Source: CAZFOB01 sp964520325 (GTDB lineage Bacteria > Actinomycetota > JAICYB01). From it: a stretch of 64,000 bases of DNA. The notes under the pieces were generated by a model, which made no database searches, was not told where the DNA came from, and was given only the letters and a program-made list of their open reading frames with translations. This document shows, in pieces, positions 8,651-16,295 of the stretch. Position numbers and translations under genes: made by a program. The DNA lies in contig CAZFOB010000010.1 in the NCBI GenBank assembly GCA_964520325.1, forward strand, positions 1 to 64,000. Reading direction: 5' to 3'. Numbering within the stretch: position 1 is the first letter of the stretch; every line of letters begins with the position of its first letter.

Positions 8651-9139
8651 CTAACGCCCAAGCCGCCGCGCGAGATCTAGCAGTCGCTCTAGGTCTTCGG
8701 ACGCGAGGCGATCGAGCAAGGCGATCAGCTCGGCCCTCATCTCGCTCGTCGAGCCCCCCTCTAAGCTCATCGGCAAAGACATCAACGCATCGTCGGACGA
8801 CTCGCTGAACCAGCTTCGCGATTCCAACGGAGCCGACGCTCTCAGGCGTAAGTTCTCGGCCCCCGGGCTCGGCCCCCTTCGGCGCTCCGCTAGCGCAAGA
8901 AGCTCGGCGAGGCTCATCCCGAACGCGTCCGCGAGCGCACTCAAAGCACTCGTCGAGGGCTGCTTCTTTCCGTTCTCGATCTCGGACAGATAGGGATAGG
9001 ACAGCCCGCTCAGCTCCGCGAGCTCGCTCCGGTCGATCCCACGTTCGGCCCTGAGCACTTTGAGCGTGCGGCCGAGGTTCGCGAACGTCTTGTCCAGATC
9101 CGCGGTTCGGCGCTCTGACCTGCGCTTTCGCTCGGACAT
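8651..9139 (-). CDS. XRE-family helix-turn-helix regulator
   Basis: 162 residues from ATG 9139 (a GTG directly upstream at 9142 is the alternative). The HTH spans about residues 18-75: LGRTLKVLRAERGIDRSELA, then LSGLSYPYLSEIENGKKQPS, the classic XRE recognition segment, then ALADAFGMSLAELLAL. The C-terminal half is charged, ends in a leucine-rich helix (about 140-160), and matches no domain I know. A TAGGAT hexamer ends 7 nt before the ATG, consistent with a leaderless transcript. It lies upstream of the DISARM methyltransferase on the same strand and could control it, but the decayed regulator separates them, so this is only a possibility. Confidence 0.85.
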   Translation of the reverse strand: MSERKRRSERRTADLDKTFANLGRTLKVLRAERGIDRSELAELSGLSYPYLSEIENGKKQPSTSALSALADAFGMSLAELLALAERRRGPSPGAENLRLRASAPLESRSWFSESSDDALMSLPMSLEGGSTSEMRAELIALLDRLASEDLERLLDLARRLGR

Positions 9140-9238
9140 CACCTGGATCCTACAACGGGGCCTACGCTACGGGAACCATTCTGTCGCTAGCAGCGTTATC
9201 ATGATGCTTAGAGAAGAACATCGACGCGGGAGGGTGAC

Positions 9239-10063
9239 ATGGACGAGAAGCGCAGCAGGTCGTATCAAGCAGGGGCTCAGATCGCTCGGGAACGCCAGGA
9301 GCGCGAGGCTCCGCTCGACGCCGAGGCGCTGCGGGCCGTCCGGGCCTGCGACATCGTGGTCGTCGAGGGGACCTACGACCACGTCCACCTCGTGCTCGAC
9401 GCCCTCCAGATGCCGTACACGCGAGTGGCCGCGGGGCAGGTCGAGTCGATCGGGTTGCGTGCCGAGCAGCTCGTCGTCGTGAACTGCCCGGGCAACGTCA
9501 CCCCCGGCGCGATCGTCCAGATCCGCGACTTCGTGGCCGCGGGCGGGAGCCTGTTCACCACCGACTGGGCGCTGCGCAATGTCATCGAGCCGGCGTTTGT
9601 GAACACCGTCGCGTACAACGACAGTCCGACCGGCGACGACGTCGTGCGCATCGAGATCGAGGCGGACAACCCGTTCCTGCAGGGCGTCATCGACCCGGGC
9701 GAAGATCCGCTGTGGTGGCTCGAGGCGTCGTCCTATCCGATCCGCGTGCTGGACGCAGAACGCGTGCAGGTGCTCGTCCGGTCGAAGGAGCTCGAGGGTA
9801 AGTACGGCGAGGCGCCGGTCGCGGTGCTGTTCGACTACGGCAAGGGCGAGGTCTTCCACATGATCTCGCACTACTACCTGCAGCGCACCGAGCTGCGCGA
9901 CGGGCGCCACCAGGTCAACGCTTCGGTCTACGCGAACGAGAAGGGCGTTGACGTGAAGGGCGTCGTGTTGTGCGACCTCTCCGCCGGCGACGTCGAGTCT
10001 GCAGCGTCGTCCGCACGGATGATGACGAACGTGATCGCACGCAACAAACGCAGAAACCGGTAG
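9239..10063 (+). CDS. Conserved hypothetical protein, glutamine-amidotransferase-like fold (intact copy)
   Basis: 274 residues with GGGAGGG ahead of ATG 9239. An N-terminal basic or charged stretch is followed by strands and turns reminiscent of class I glutamine amidotransferase-like or ThuA-like proteins: CDIVVVEGTYDHV, LVVVNCPGN, IRDFVAAGGSLFTTDWAL, PVAVLFDYGKGEVFHMISHYY. I see no clear catalytic Cys-His pair, so enzymatic activity is not claimed. The 3' 463 bp are repeated, broken, at 10969-11445. It is divergent from the XRE regulator. I do not recognise a specific family name. Confidence 0.75.
   Translation: MDEKRSRSYQAGAQIARERQEREAPLDAEALRAVRACDIVVVEGTYDHVHLVLDALQMPYTRVAAGQVESIGLRAEQLVVVNCPGNVTPGAIVQIRDFVAAGGSLFTTDWALRNVIEPAFVNTVAYNDSPTGDDVVRIEIEADNPFLQGVIDPGEDPLWWLEASSYPIRVLDAERVQVLVRSKELEGKYGEAPVAVLFDYGKGEVFHMISHYYLQRTELRDGRHQVNASVYANEKGVDVKGVVLCDLSAGDVESAASSARMMTNVIARNKRRNR
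9601..10063 (+). repeat. Direct repeat, copy 1 (3' part of the amidotransferase-like gene)
   Basis: Positions 9601-10063 reappear at 10969-11445. The first 60 bp are near identical, a net 14-bp insertion follows in copy 2, and the last 200 bp or so differ at only a few positions. The two copies flank the DUF6338 gene and the 50-aa gene, as expected after a partial tandem duplication or recombination-mediated insertion. Confidence 0.9.
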
Positions 10064-10141
10064 CCGCAGGATCGTCCCGCTCAGACATTTTGTCAGTACC
10101 TGTCGTCATGATGGGGAACATCAGTTCGGGGAAGGACCAAT

Positions 10142-10780
10142 GTGGCTACGGCTCGCGAATCGCTGTTGATTCTCGCAATCACTGTTTTCCCGGGAGCCAT
10201 GTTCGTCTGGGCTCTGGAGCGAAGGGTCGGGAAATGGGAGTTCGGCCTCTCGGATCGCGCTCTGAGGTTCGTTGTCTTCTCGGCGATGCTGCACGCACCG
10301 GCCTTTCCGTTCACGGCCTGGCTTGTCACGACGTACGTCACCGGCGAACGACCTGCTCCCTGGGGCATTGCCTGGGGAACACTCGTCCTCTACACATTCG
10401 TGCCGGCCGTCCTCGGAGGCATTGTCGGGCGAGGAGCCCGAAGCCGATCTTGGTGGTCGGAGTTATTCACGGGTCGAGACCCCGCGCCGCAAGCATGGGA
10501 CGACCTCTTCCAGCTCCGACGCCACACGGGTTGGATCCGTCTCAAGTTGAAGTCTGGCGCCTGGATCGGGGGTGCGTGGGTAGAGGACGACGAACGTGGA
10601 TTGCGTTCGTACGCAGCCGGCTTCCCGCATCCCTCGGATCTCTACCTGGCGGAGACGATGGACATAGACCCGGACGATGGTTCGTTCGTCCTCTATGACC
10701 ACGGAGAGCCCGTCCGTCGAAATGCTGGTGTGCTCGTGAGATGGGATGAAGCCGAGTACCTTGAGTTCGTCAGGGGGTGA
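10142..10780 (+). CDS. DUF6338-like membrane-anchored protein
   Basis: 212 residues from GTG 10142, preceded by GGGGAAGGA. The N-terminal 100 or so residues are hydrophobic with probably three membrane segments (LLILAITVFPGAMFVWAL; FVVFSAMLHAPAFPFTAWLV; TLVLYTFVPAVLGGIVG). The soluble C-terminal part has WIRLKLKSGAWIGGAWVED, SDLYLAETMDID and VLVRWDEAEYLEFV, a pattern I associate with DUF6338, a family of unknown function seen in defence-island-like settings. It sits between the two copies of the 463-bp repeat and is followed at 3 nt by a very small gene. Confidence 0.7.
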   Translation: MATARESLLILAITVFPGAMFVWALERRVGKWEFGLSDRALRFVVFSAMLHAPAFPFTAWLVTTYVTGERPAPWGIAWGTLVLYTFVPAVLGGIVGRGARSRSWWSELFTGRDPAPQAWDDLFQLRRHTGWIRLKLKSGAWIGGAWVEDDERGLRSYAAGFPHPSDLYLAETMDIDPDDGSFVLYDHGEPVRRNAGVLVRWDEAEYLEFVRG

Positions 10781-10782
10781 AT

Positions 10783-10935
10783 ATGGCGAAGGCGAAAAAC
10801 ACGACAGCGAAACCCGGACCTTTCGAGAAGCGCGGCGGGTACAGCGCGCCCAAAGGATCGATCGCGAAAATGAAACCGCCGCCGAAGGGACCGGCACTCG
10901 GCGCGAAGCCGAACGGCAAGAAGAACTCTTCATAG
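10783..10935 (+). CDS. Small basic Lys/Pro/Gly-rich protein (50 aa)
   Basis: Starts at ATG 10783, 2 nt after the DUF6338 stop, with GGGGGTG as a possible ribosome-binding site. The 50-residue product begins MAKAKNTTAKPGPFEKRG, has about 12 lysines and 9 prolines, and ends KKNSS. It has no membrane segment and no cysteine. The tight spacing suggests co-translation with the DUF6338 gene. I recognise no family; a nucleic-acid-binding or partner role would be a guess. Confidence 0.55.
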   Translation: MAKAKNTTAKPGPFEKRGGYSAPKGSIAKMKPPPKGPALGAKPNGKKNSS

Positions 10936-10968
10936 CCCGGCATCGATCGCACATGACGCCGACGTAGC

Positions 10969-11445
10969 GAACACCGTCGCGTACAACGACTGTCCGACCG
11001 GCGACGACGTCGTGCGCATCGAGGTCGCCAAGACCGCGCCGGTTCGGACAACCCGTTCCTGCAGGGCGTCATCGATCCGGGCGAAGATCCGCTGTGGTGG
11101 CTCGAGGGGTCGTCCTATCCGATCCGCGTCCTCGACGCAGAACGCGTGCAGGTGCTTGTCCGTTCGAAGGAGCTCGAAGCCAAGTACGGCGAGGCGCCGA
11201 TCGCGGTGCTCTTCGACTACGGCAAGGGCGAGGTGTTCCACATGATCTCGCACTACTACCTGCAGCGAACCGAGCTGCGCGACGGGCGCCACCAGGTCAA
11301 CGCTTCGGTCTACGCGAACGAGAAGGGCGTTGACGTGAAGGGCGTCGTGTTGTGCGACCTCTCCGCCGGCGACGTCGAGTCTGCAGCGTCGTCCGCACGG
11401 ATGATGACGAACGTGATCGCACGCAACAAACGCCGCAACCGGTAG
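10969..11445 (+). pseudogene. Truncated, frameshifted second copy of the amidotransferase-like gene
   Basis: This copy lacks the first 120 or so codons of the gene at 9239-10063 and carries a net 14-bp insertion near 11026-11045 that shifts the frame. From 11146 the original frame is again open to TAG 11445, encoding QVLVRSKELEAKYGEAPIAV onward, almost identical to the intact copy. A short product from an internal start is possible but unlikely to be functional. High similarity at the 3' end indicates a recent duplication or gene conversion. Confidence 0.85.
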
Positions 11446-11525
11446 AGATGTCGGTCCCGTGGGTTACGGTCTCGGAGCTGGCTGCCTTCCCCATCGATCC
11501 CTTCCCCAGGAAGTGATGCGATGGC

Positions 11526-11867
11526 ATGCCCGATTCCGAAGACTTGCAGGCTGTTCGATGGGCCTTCCATGAGTCACACGTCCGGATGACAACGCACGCC
11601 GTCATCGAAGCGTCGACAGAGAAGCTCGGCCCGGCTGAGATTCGGCTGGCGGGTATGGAGGCCGAGCTTCTCGAGGACTATCCGGAACGACCCCACGGTC
11701 ACACGCAGCTTCTTCTGGGATACGCTCGACGGGATGAGGCCATACACATCGTGGTCAACGTCGACGCCTTCGAGCGAGACTATTCAGAGCCGCTTGTGAT
11801 CGTGACGATCTACCGCCCCGAGCCGCCTTCGTGGGCCGACGAACGCACTCGCGGAGTTCGCGCATGA
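11526..11867 (+). CDS. DUF4258-domain protein, probable toxin
   Basis: 113 residues from ATG 11526; an AGGAAG lies 12 or so nt upstream. The pattern HVRMTTHAVIEASTEKLGPAE, LLEDYPERPHGHTQLLLGY, IHIVVNVD and PLVIVTIYRP matches DUF4258, a small RelE/BrnT-like fold often acting as a toxin. Its last codons overlap the start of a YgiT-type zinc-finger gene by 4 nt (ATGA), the usual arrangement for this pair. Ribonuclease activity is inferred from the family, not shown. Confidence 0.8.
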   Translation: MPDSEDLQAVRWAFHESHVRMTTHAVIEASTEKLGPAEIRLAGMEAELLEDYPERPHGHTQLLLGYARRDEAIHIVVNVDAFERDYSEPLVIVTIYRPEPPSWADERTRGVRA

Positions 11868-12145
11868 GCAAGAATCACTTTCCTCCGAACCATCTCAAGC
11901 GATACCCGTCGCGATGCACGTCATGCCGCGGCCACGTCGAGGAAGCACTGGTCTCGCTCGTCCTGCCGTCTTCAGAAAATGGCACGTCGAAGATCGTCCG
12001 CGGCGTCCCTGCCGGCGTCTGCCGCCAATGCGGCGAGCAGTTCTTCCGTCTGGACGTGCTAGCGGAGATCGAAGAGATCCTTGCTCGGCCCCCTTCCGAT
12101 AAGGAAGAGGTTCCCGTCTGGGACTTCGCGAAAGCTGCGTCCTAA
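11864..12145 (+). CDS. YgiT-type zinc-finger protein, probable antitoxin
   Basis: 93 residues from ATG 11864. It carries two CxxC pairs, CTSCRGH (about residue 18) and CRQCGEQFF (about residue 52), separated by a short strand region and followed by a helix LDVLAEIEEILARPP. This is the YgiT/MqsA N-terminal zinc-binding layout without an obvious C-terminal HTH, as in YgiT proteins paired with DUF4258 toxins. It overlaps the toxin gene by 4 nt, so the two should be co-translated. Confidence 0.85.
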   Translation: MSKNHFPPNHLKRYPSRCTSCRGHVEEALVSLVLPSSENGTSKIVRGVPAGVCRQCGEQFFRLDVLAEIEEILARPPSDKEEVPVWDFAKAAS

Positions 12146-12296
12146 CAAACAGAACGTCACCACTACCGACCGCTACGTTGTTGGCGCCCTTCCCTGCGGT
12201 CTCCCCCAATCTCAAGTCCGCAGCGCGCCGATCATCAGGTCGGGTCGGCGAGCAGTTTGGGGGAATAGGACCTCGCGAATCGAGTGCGACATACTG

Positions 12297-12325
12297 TTGA
12301 CGATATATACCGTAGAAGGTATAAT
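12297..12325 (+). promoter_or_regulatory. Near-consensus sigma-70 promoter with palindromic operator
   Basis: TTGACG (12297-12302) and TATAAT (12320-12325) are separated by exactly 17 nt. Inside the spacer ATACC-gtagaa-GGTAT forms an inverted repeat that overlaps the -10 box, a likely operator for the XRE antitoxin encoded downstream. It is the strongest-looking promoter in the island. The upstream 12146-12296 stretch shows no gene. Confidence 0.8.
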
Positions 12326-12335
12326 CTCTGATGTC

Positions 12336-12443
12336 ATGGAAGTCGAATACACGAACGAGTTCGGAGAGTGGTGGGAGATCCTCTCGACCGACCAACAAGA
12401 GGCGATAGCCGCCCGAGTGGAACTCCTTGAAGGGCTGATCTGA
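12336..12443 (+). pseudogene. Truncated HigB/RelE-like toxin (35 codons)
   Basis: The reading frame starts at ATG 12336, 10 nt behind the -10 box, and encodes MEVEYTNEFGEWWEILSTDQ and a short helix ending at TGA 12443. This opening matches HigB-like toxins of the phage Gp49 type, which normally have about 100-120 residues; here the frame ends after the first helices. The antitoxin gene begins 1 nt later. The toxin core with its catalytic residues is missing, so it is probably an inactive remnant left by an in-frame deletion. Confidence 0.7.
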
Positions 12444-12444
12444 G

Positions 12445-12765
12445 ATGCCGAAGACAAAGAAGTTCAACGAGCTGAGCAAGCGCATCACGAGTGATCCCGA
12501 ACGTCGCGAACGGATGCGCGTACAGAAGCTCGAGGCGATCGGTCAGCTCATTCAGTACCAACTTGACGAGCTACGACAGACACGCAACGTCACCCAGCAC
12601 CAACTCGCTGAAGCGCTTGGAGTTCACCAACCAAACGTTTCGCGCCTGGAGAACGCGGACGATCCAAAGCTTTCGACTCTGCGTGCTTACGTGGAGGCCC
12701 TTGGCGGACGCCTCGAACTCATTGCGGTCTTCGATGATGAAGAGCGATTCTCTCTCGCTGTATAG
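12445..12765 (+). CDS. XRE-family antitoxin (HigA-like), orphaned
   Basis: 106 residues from ATG 12445. The HTH is clear at about residues 40-75: LRQTRNVTQHQLAEALGVHQ then PNVSRLENADDPKLSTLRAY, followed by VEALGGRLELIAVFDDEERF, a common ending of HigA-like antitoxins. It is translated directly after the truncated toxin and has the palindromic operator upstream. With the toxin broken it may survive as a stand-alone regulator or anti-addiction factor (inference). The 160 nt between this gene and the next show nothing. Confidence 0.85.
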   Translation: MPKTKKFNELSKRITSDPERRERMRVQKLEAIGQLIQYQLDELRQTRNVTQHQLAEALGVHQPNVSRLENADDPKLSTLRAYVEALGGRLELIAVFDDEERFSLAV

Positions 12766-12926
12766 CCGTGAGGAGTCCGCGTGGGCACAAGCACTCGTGG
12801 CAACCCTACTCAGCAAGACCTACGGGAAGACCAAAGCCTCCGACAACCTACGATCGCTCAAGGTCCGACCCAATTGTCCTGACCACGTCCTACACTTAAC
12901 AAGCGCAGCGCGCATCGGGAGGAAAG

Positions 12927-13082
12927 ATGGCCAAGAGGTTGTCAGCTTCGGCAAAGAAAGCTCGAGTCGAACCTTCGAAGGTCAAGTCGGCCGAAGCTCG
13001 CCGCGAGGTTGTGCGTAACGCCACCAGCAGAGTAAGAGCTCGCACCACGATCGACTTCCCCCGGTCGGTGCGCAGCACGTAG
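12927..13082 (+). CDS. Small basic protein (51 aa), possible antitoxin for the following PIN toxin
   Basis: ATG 12927 is preceded by a strong GGGAGGAAAG. The 51-residue product starts MAKRLSASAKKARVEPSKVK and is rich in Lys, Arg and Ala, with a helix-forming middle (SAEARREVVRN) and the tail IDFPRSV. It ends 3 nt before the ATG of a PIN-domain gene, the normal antitoxin-toxin arrangement. I do not recognise an antitoxin family; the role is inferred from position and size. Confidence 0.65.
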   Translation: MAKRLSASAKKARVEPSKVKSAEARREVVRNATSRVRARTTIDFPRSVRST

Positions 13083-13085
13083 GCG

Positions 13086-13673
13086 ATGGCCCCGAGGGGC
13101 CGACCCGCGTCCACACGCGGCGTCTATGCGATGGAGGACGCGACGCTTCTTCTTCCGGACGAATTCGTAGTCGACACGAGTTTCATTGTCGATGCGCTCA
13201 TTGCAACACAGCCAAGACATAACGCCTGTCGCACTTTCCTCGAGCAGATGGCCGAAGCAGGAACCGTCATCTATTTCAACCGCCTACTCGAACTCGAGCT
13301 AGCCGAAACGGCATTCAAGATTGCACTCAAGGAATCGCATGGAGGCCGCTGGAGAACCGTGCGTCACGACGGAAGGAGCCGGAACCGCGGCCGCCATCTG
13401 TTGGATCGGGTCCGAGGAGCTTGGGACGAGGTACGACGAGCCATACCGTCCGCATGCGTCGAAGTGGGCGAGGTCGTTGAACAGGTCCCTGACTTCATGT
13501 CTCGCTTCGGTCTCAGTTCGTACGACGCGGTTCACGCAGCAACAGCGCGATACGTGAACGTGCGGGATCTGGTGACGCTTGACTTCGGCTTTACGTCGAT
13601 TCCTTCGCGGGCACTCACGTTACACGTGGACAGATCTCGGCTCACGAGGTTCCGCAACGCGAGGACTTCCTGA
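13086..13673 (+). CDS. PIN-domain protein, probable VapC-like ribonuclease toxin
   Basis: 195 residues from ATG 13086 (ATG 13131 is an alternative that removes 15 residues). PIN signatures are FVVDTSFIVDALIA with the first acidic residue, NRLLELELAETA with the conserved Glu, GLSSYDAVHAATA with the third acidic residue, and LVTLDFGF with the fourth. An insertion around residues 85-110 (SHGGRWRTVRHDGRSRNRG) makes it longer than a usual 130-residue VapC. Its stop TGA and the stop of the convergent nuclease gene share the palindrome TGATCA. The partner is probably the 51-aa basic protein upstream. Confidence 0.85.
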   Translation: MAPRGRPASTRGVYAMEDATLLLPDEFVVDTSFIVDALIATQPRHNACRTFLEQMAEAGTVIYFNRLLELELAETAFKIALKESHGGRWRTVRHDGRSRNRGRHLLDRVRGAWDEVRRAIPSACVEVGEVVEQVPDFMSRFGLSSYDAVHAATARYVNVRDLVTLDFGFTSIPSRALTLHVDRSRLTRFRNARTS

Positions 13674-15530
13674 TCAGTACGTGGCGGCGTCCCCTATCGA
13701 GGGGATCGACCGCCCGGCTGGCTCTAGCCACTCGCGCAGCGACAACGTTGCTTGCACATCGTCCTGGTTGTAGGTGAGCAGCCATTCCCGCGCCGCCTCT
13801 GCCTTGGCCCCCTGAGCGCCAACCGCTTCGTCGTAGCGGACCATCGAATCCGTTCCGCCCGCGTCCTCCGCGCGCCACGCGAATCCGGACAGCGGCGCGA
13901 CGACCTTGAGCCCGTTCCCGTGTCCGGTGATGAGCTGATCCCTGAACACGGCGAGCAGATCCACCCAGCTCTCAGACGCGACGAACGCGTCCACCTCGTC
14001 AAGGACGCCGGCGGCACTCCCCTGTGATCGCAGGAACCGGTTCTCGGCCCCCGCGTTGTAGCAGTACGCGCGGAAGACGAGCCCGCGGGCCTCGACCGCG
14101 TCGCGCACACCGATGAACCACGTCCAGAACGCACGGAAGTTCTCGACACCCGCATCCTCTTCAAGCGGCTCCCACGTGACGAACGCTCGGTAACCCTCTT
14201 TGGCCAAGCCCGTTCCACCACGGTCGGTCGCGTACGTGCCCCACAGGTAGCAGCCGTCCTCGACGTTCTCCATGTCGACATCGATCTCGACGTCCCCGCG
14301 CGGGACGACGATCTGCTCGACACCGCGGCGCCGATACACCGGCTCCGAACCGACCGCAGCACGAGCCATGTCGATCTGTTCGACCAAAGAGGACAACCCA
14401 GAACCGAAATACGAAGCGGTCAGCGCATCGATCGGCGGAAGATCGGCGACGGACGCGATCCCGAGCAACCCAAGCTTTGTGATCTGCGTATCGGTCAGGA
14501 CGCCCTCGAATCTCGCGTCCGGCGGGAGCGCACCGAGCGCAACCGCATCCAGTCCGGCAGCCACGAGTCGCGCTGTCTCAACGTTCAGCGCAGCGAGCGA
14601 CCCGCGATCCCTGATCCCGCGGTCCTTGTGCGCCTTCCACTCACGCCACGCGACGCGCGGAAGCAGGCTCACGTCCCCGGAACCCTGCTCGAGGATCGGC
14701 ATGCAGCAGTCGAACCACGGACACGAGTCGCACTCCCCGATCCGCATCGGCAACACGAGCAGCTCAACCGACGCGTCGTCGAGGTGCTCCTGCGCGACGG
14801 CCATGATGTCGAGACGGAACGCGAACTCGAAGTCGTAGACCTCCATCGTGGTGCGCAGTTTCGATTTCCCGGTTGAGGACGGCGTCCGCCAGATCGCTTC
14901 GTCGAGGTCGTGCCACGTGACGACGCGCTCGACGCCGATGATGCCGCCGTACCGTCCGTCCGTCGCGGCGAGCCCGGCCGCCTCGAGCATCCGCTGGTAG
15001 TGCGCGAGCTGGAGCATGTCGTCCTTGTGCTTGCGCCGGTCGAGTGTCCCGTCGAGATGTGCGTCCTCGAGGGCAGGACGTGCGAGCTCGGAGCACCGCG
15101 CATCGAGGCCCGGCCGCTTCGGATCGCGCGTGGACAACGTCAGATGGTGCTTCACGTCCGCCGGACGCCATCCGCCCGACGCGGCTCGGACGAAGATGTC
15201 CGGCTTGCCGACGCGTCGTCCCGCTACGTCGGCGGGCAGACGTCCTTCGACGACGCAGGGCGAGTCACCGGACAACGCCGCGACAGTCGCGGCCTCGCGC
15301 GCGGAGGTGTCCTCACCGGCGACGAACACGGCGCCGGGATGCGCGGCGCGGAGGAAGTCGAAGATCTCTGCCTCGAACTCGAGGCCGCGCACGAAGCGGC
15401 GTTCGACCGAAGGCGGCACCGGAACCGGCTCGCCGGGCTGGAGCACATCGTTCTGGGCTCTGACGGGACACCGCTTCGCGACGTATCCGCCCTGCAACGG
15501 AACACGAGAAACGTCGAAGCGAGTGCCCAT
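13674..15530 (-). CDS. TM0106-family RecB-like nuclease with RNase H-like domain
   Basis: 618 residues from ATG 15530. The N-terminal half is a RecB/Cas4-like nuclease: FEAEIFDFLRAAHPG, GKPDIFVRAA and WRPADVKHHL supply the acidic-Lys active site, with a cysteine cluster CDSCPWFDCC (about residue 290). The C-terminal half is a DnaQ/RNase H-like domain with VDMENVEDG and LTYNQDDVQATLSLREWL. This is the architecture of TM0106-family putative nucleases, whose biological role is unsettled. It is convergent with the PIN toxin gene, and the stops abut. A role in defence or DNA repair is suggested only by the neighbourhood. Confidence 0.85.
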   Translation of the reverse strand: MGTRFDVSRVPLQGGYVAKRCPVRAQNDVLQPGEPVPVPPSVERRFVRGLEFEAEIFDFLRAAHPGAVFVAGEDTSAREAATVAALSGDSPCVVEGRLPADVAGRRVGKPDIFVRAASGGWRPADVKHHLTLSTRDPKRPGLDARCSELARPALEDAHLDGTLDRRKHKDDMLQLAHYQRMLEAAGLAATDGRYGGIIGVERVVTWHDLDEAIWRTPSSTGKSKLRTTMEVYDFEFAFRLDIMAVAQEHLDDASVELLVLPMRIGECDSCPWFDCCMPILEQGSGDVSLLPRVAWREWKAHKDRGIRDRGSLAALNVETARLVAAGLDAVALGALPPDARFEGVLTDTQITKLGLLGIASVADLPPIDALTASYFGSGLSSLVEQIDMARAAVGSEPVYRRRGVEQIVVPRGDVEIDVDMENVEDGCYLWGTYATDRGGTGLAKEGYRAFVTWEPLEEDAGVENFRAFWTWFIGVRDAVEARGLVFRAYCYNAGAENRFLRSQGSAAGVLDEVDAFVASESWVDLLAVFRDQLITGHGNGLKVVAPLSGFAWRAEDAGGTDSMVRYDEAVGAQGAKAEAAREWLLTYNQDDVQATLSLREWLEPAGRSIPSIGDAATY

Positions 15531-15615
15531 GAGCCGAGTATCACCCCGGTCGGTGACCCCGAAGCTCGGGCGCCAGTCAACGCGGGCTGTCAGCAGCGTC
15601 GTCTACCATACGAAC

Positions 15616-16083
15616 ATGCGTTCCGAACGCTATCCGTCCCTGTTCCTCGTCTTCGACGAGCTCAAGGCGCTGCTCGATCGCCAGATCTCCCACGTCGACG
15701 CTCTGGATTCAAAAGCTAGCATCGTCATCGGGTTCACCGCGGTCGCTCTCGGAATAACCGTCGGCCGTCCGAACGAGCCCGTTGGACCCTTCGTTCTTGC
15801 CGGAGTTGGGCTAGGGGCGCTGGCTTTCACTGCCGCGTTGCGCGCGTTCTGGGTACGACCGTTCAAAGCTCTTCCGCGCCCACGTGAGTTCTATGCCGAG
15901 TTTGCGAGCGCCGAGGAGGAACAGTCGCGCATCGTCCTCTGCAACCTTGCCGTTCTAGCGTTCGAGGAAAACGCCCGCAATGTCACCTCGAAGGCACGAG
16001 CGCTTAAGTTCGCGTTGATGCTCCTAGCCGGCTCCGTTATTGCCCTGGTGTTAGGTTTCTTCTTGGAAGGAGTCATCGCATGA
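15616..16083 (+). CDS. Small three-helix membrane protein, resembling PycTM/SMODS-associated effectors
   Basis: 155 residues from ATG 15616. A cytoplasmic helix (LFLVFDELKALLDRQISHVD) runs into ALDSKASIVIGFTAVALGI, a second membrane segment (FVLAGVGLGALAFTAALRAF), a charged helical region with EEEQSRIV, and a third segment near the C-terminus (FALMLLAGSVIALVLGFF). The 'D-S-K-A-S' entry into the first membrane helix is shared with the PycTM-type effector family; no cyclase gene is nearby, so a Pycsar function is not claimed. TACCAT ends 6 nt before the ATG, suggesting a leaderless mRNA. It overlaps the next gene by 4 nt. Confidence 0.7.
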   Translation: MRSERYPSLFLVFDELKALLDRQISHVDALDSKASIVIGFTAVALGITVGRPNEPVGPFVLAGVGLGALAFTAALRAFWVRPFKALPRPREFYAEFASAEEEQSRIVLCNLAVLAFEENARNVTSKARALKFALMLLAGSVIALVLGFFLEGVIA

Positions 16084-16295
16084 GCGAGACCGAAAAGCCC
16101 CAACCGCCCTCCGCGGGCGAACCTCAAGTTCCTCCAACCCAACAGCCCGCTTCACCACCAGGCCCTCCGCAACGACCAAACGCACCGGTCATCCATCGTC
16201 CGGATCTGCTGGTGGACCTCGAACGCGGACTCAAACCGGTCAACATCAAAGACGCTGCGCCGAAGAAACCGCAACGCCCTACCGATGAGAAATAG
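16080..16295 (+). CDS. Small proline-rich protein (71 aa)
   Basis: Starts at ATG 16080 inside the stop of the membrane-protein gene (ATGA), so it is probably co-translated. About the first half is low-complexity Pro/Gln/Glu (EKPQPPSAGEPQVPPTQQPA); the second half has a possible ordered segment VIHRPDLLVDLERGLKPVNI. It has no membrane segment. A partner of the upstream membrane protein is a reasonable guess, but I recognise no family. Confidence 0.6.
   Translation: MSETEKPQPPSAGEPQVPPTQQPASPPGPPQRPNAPVIHRPDLLVDLERGLKPVNIKDAAPKKPQRPTDEK

Noticed and set aside
15616..16083. Pycsar antiphage system
   Set aside because: A PycC-type nucleotide cyclase gene is missing on both sides; only the membrane-helix resemblance remains.
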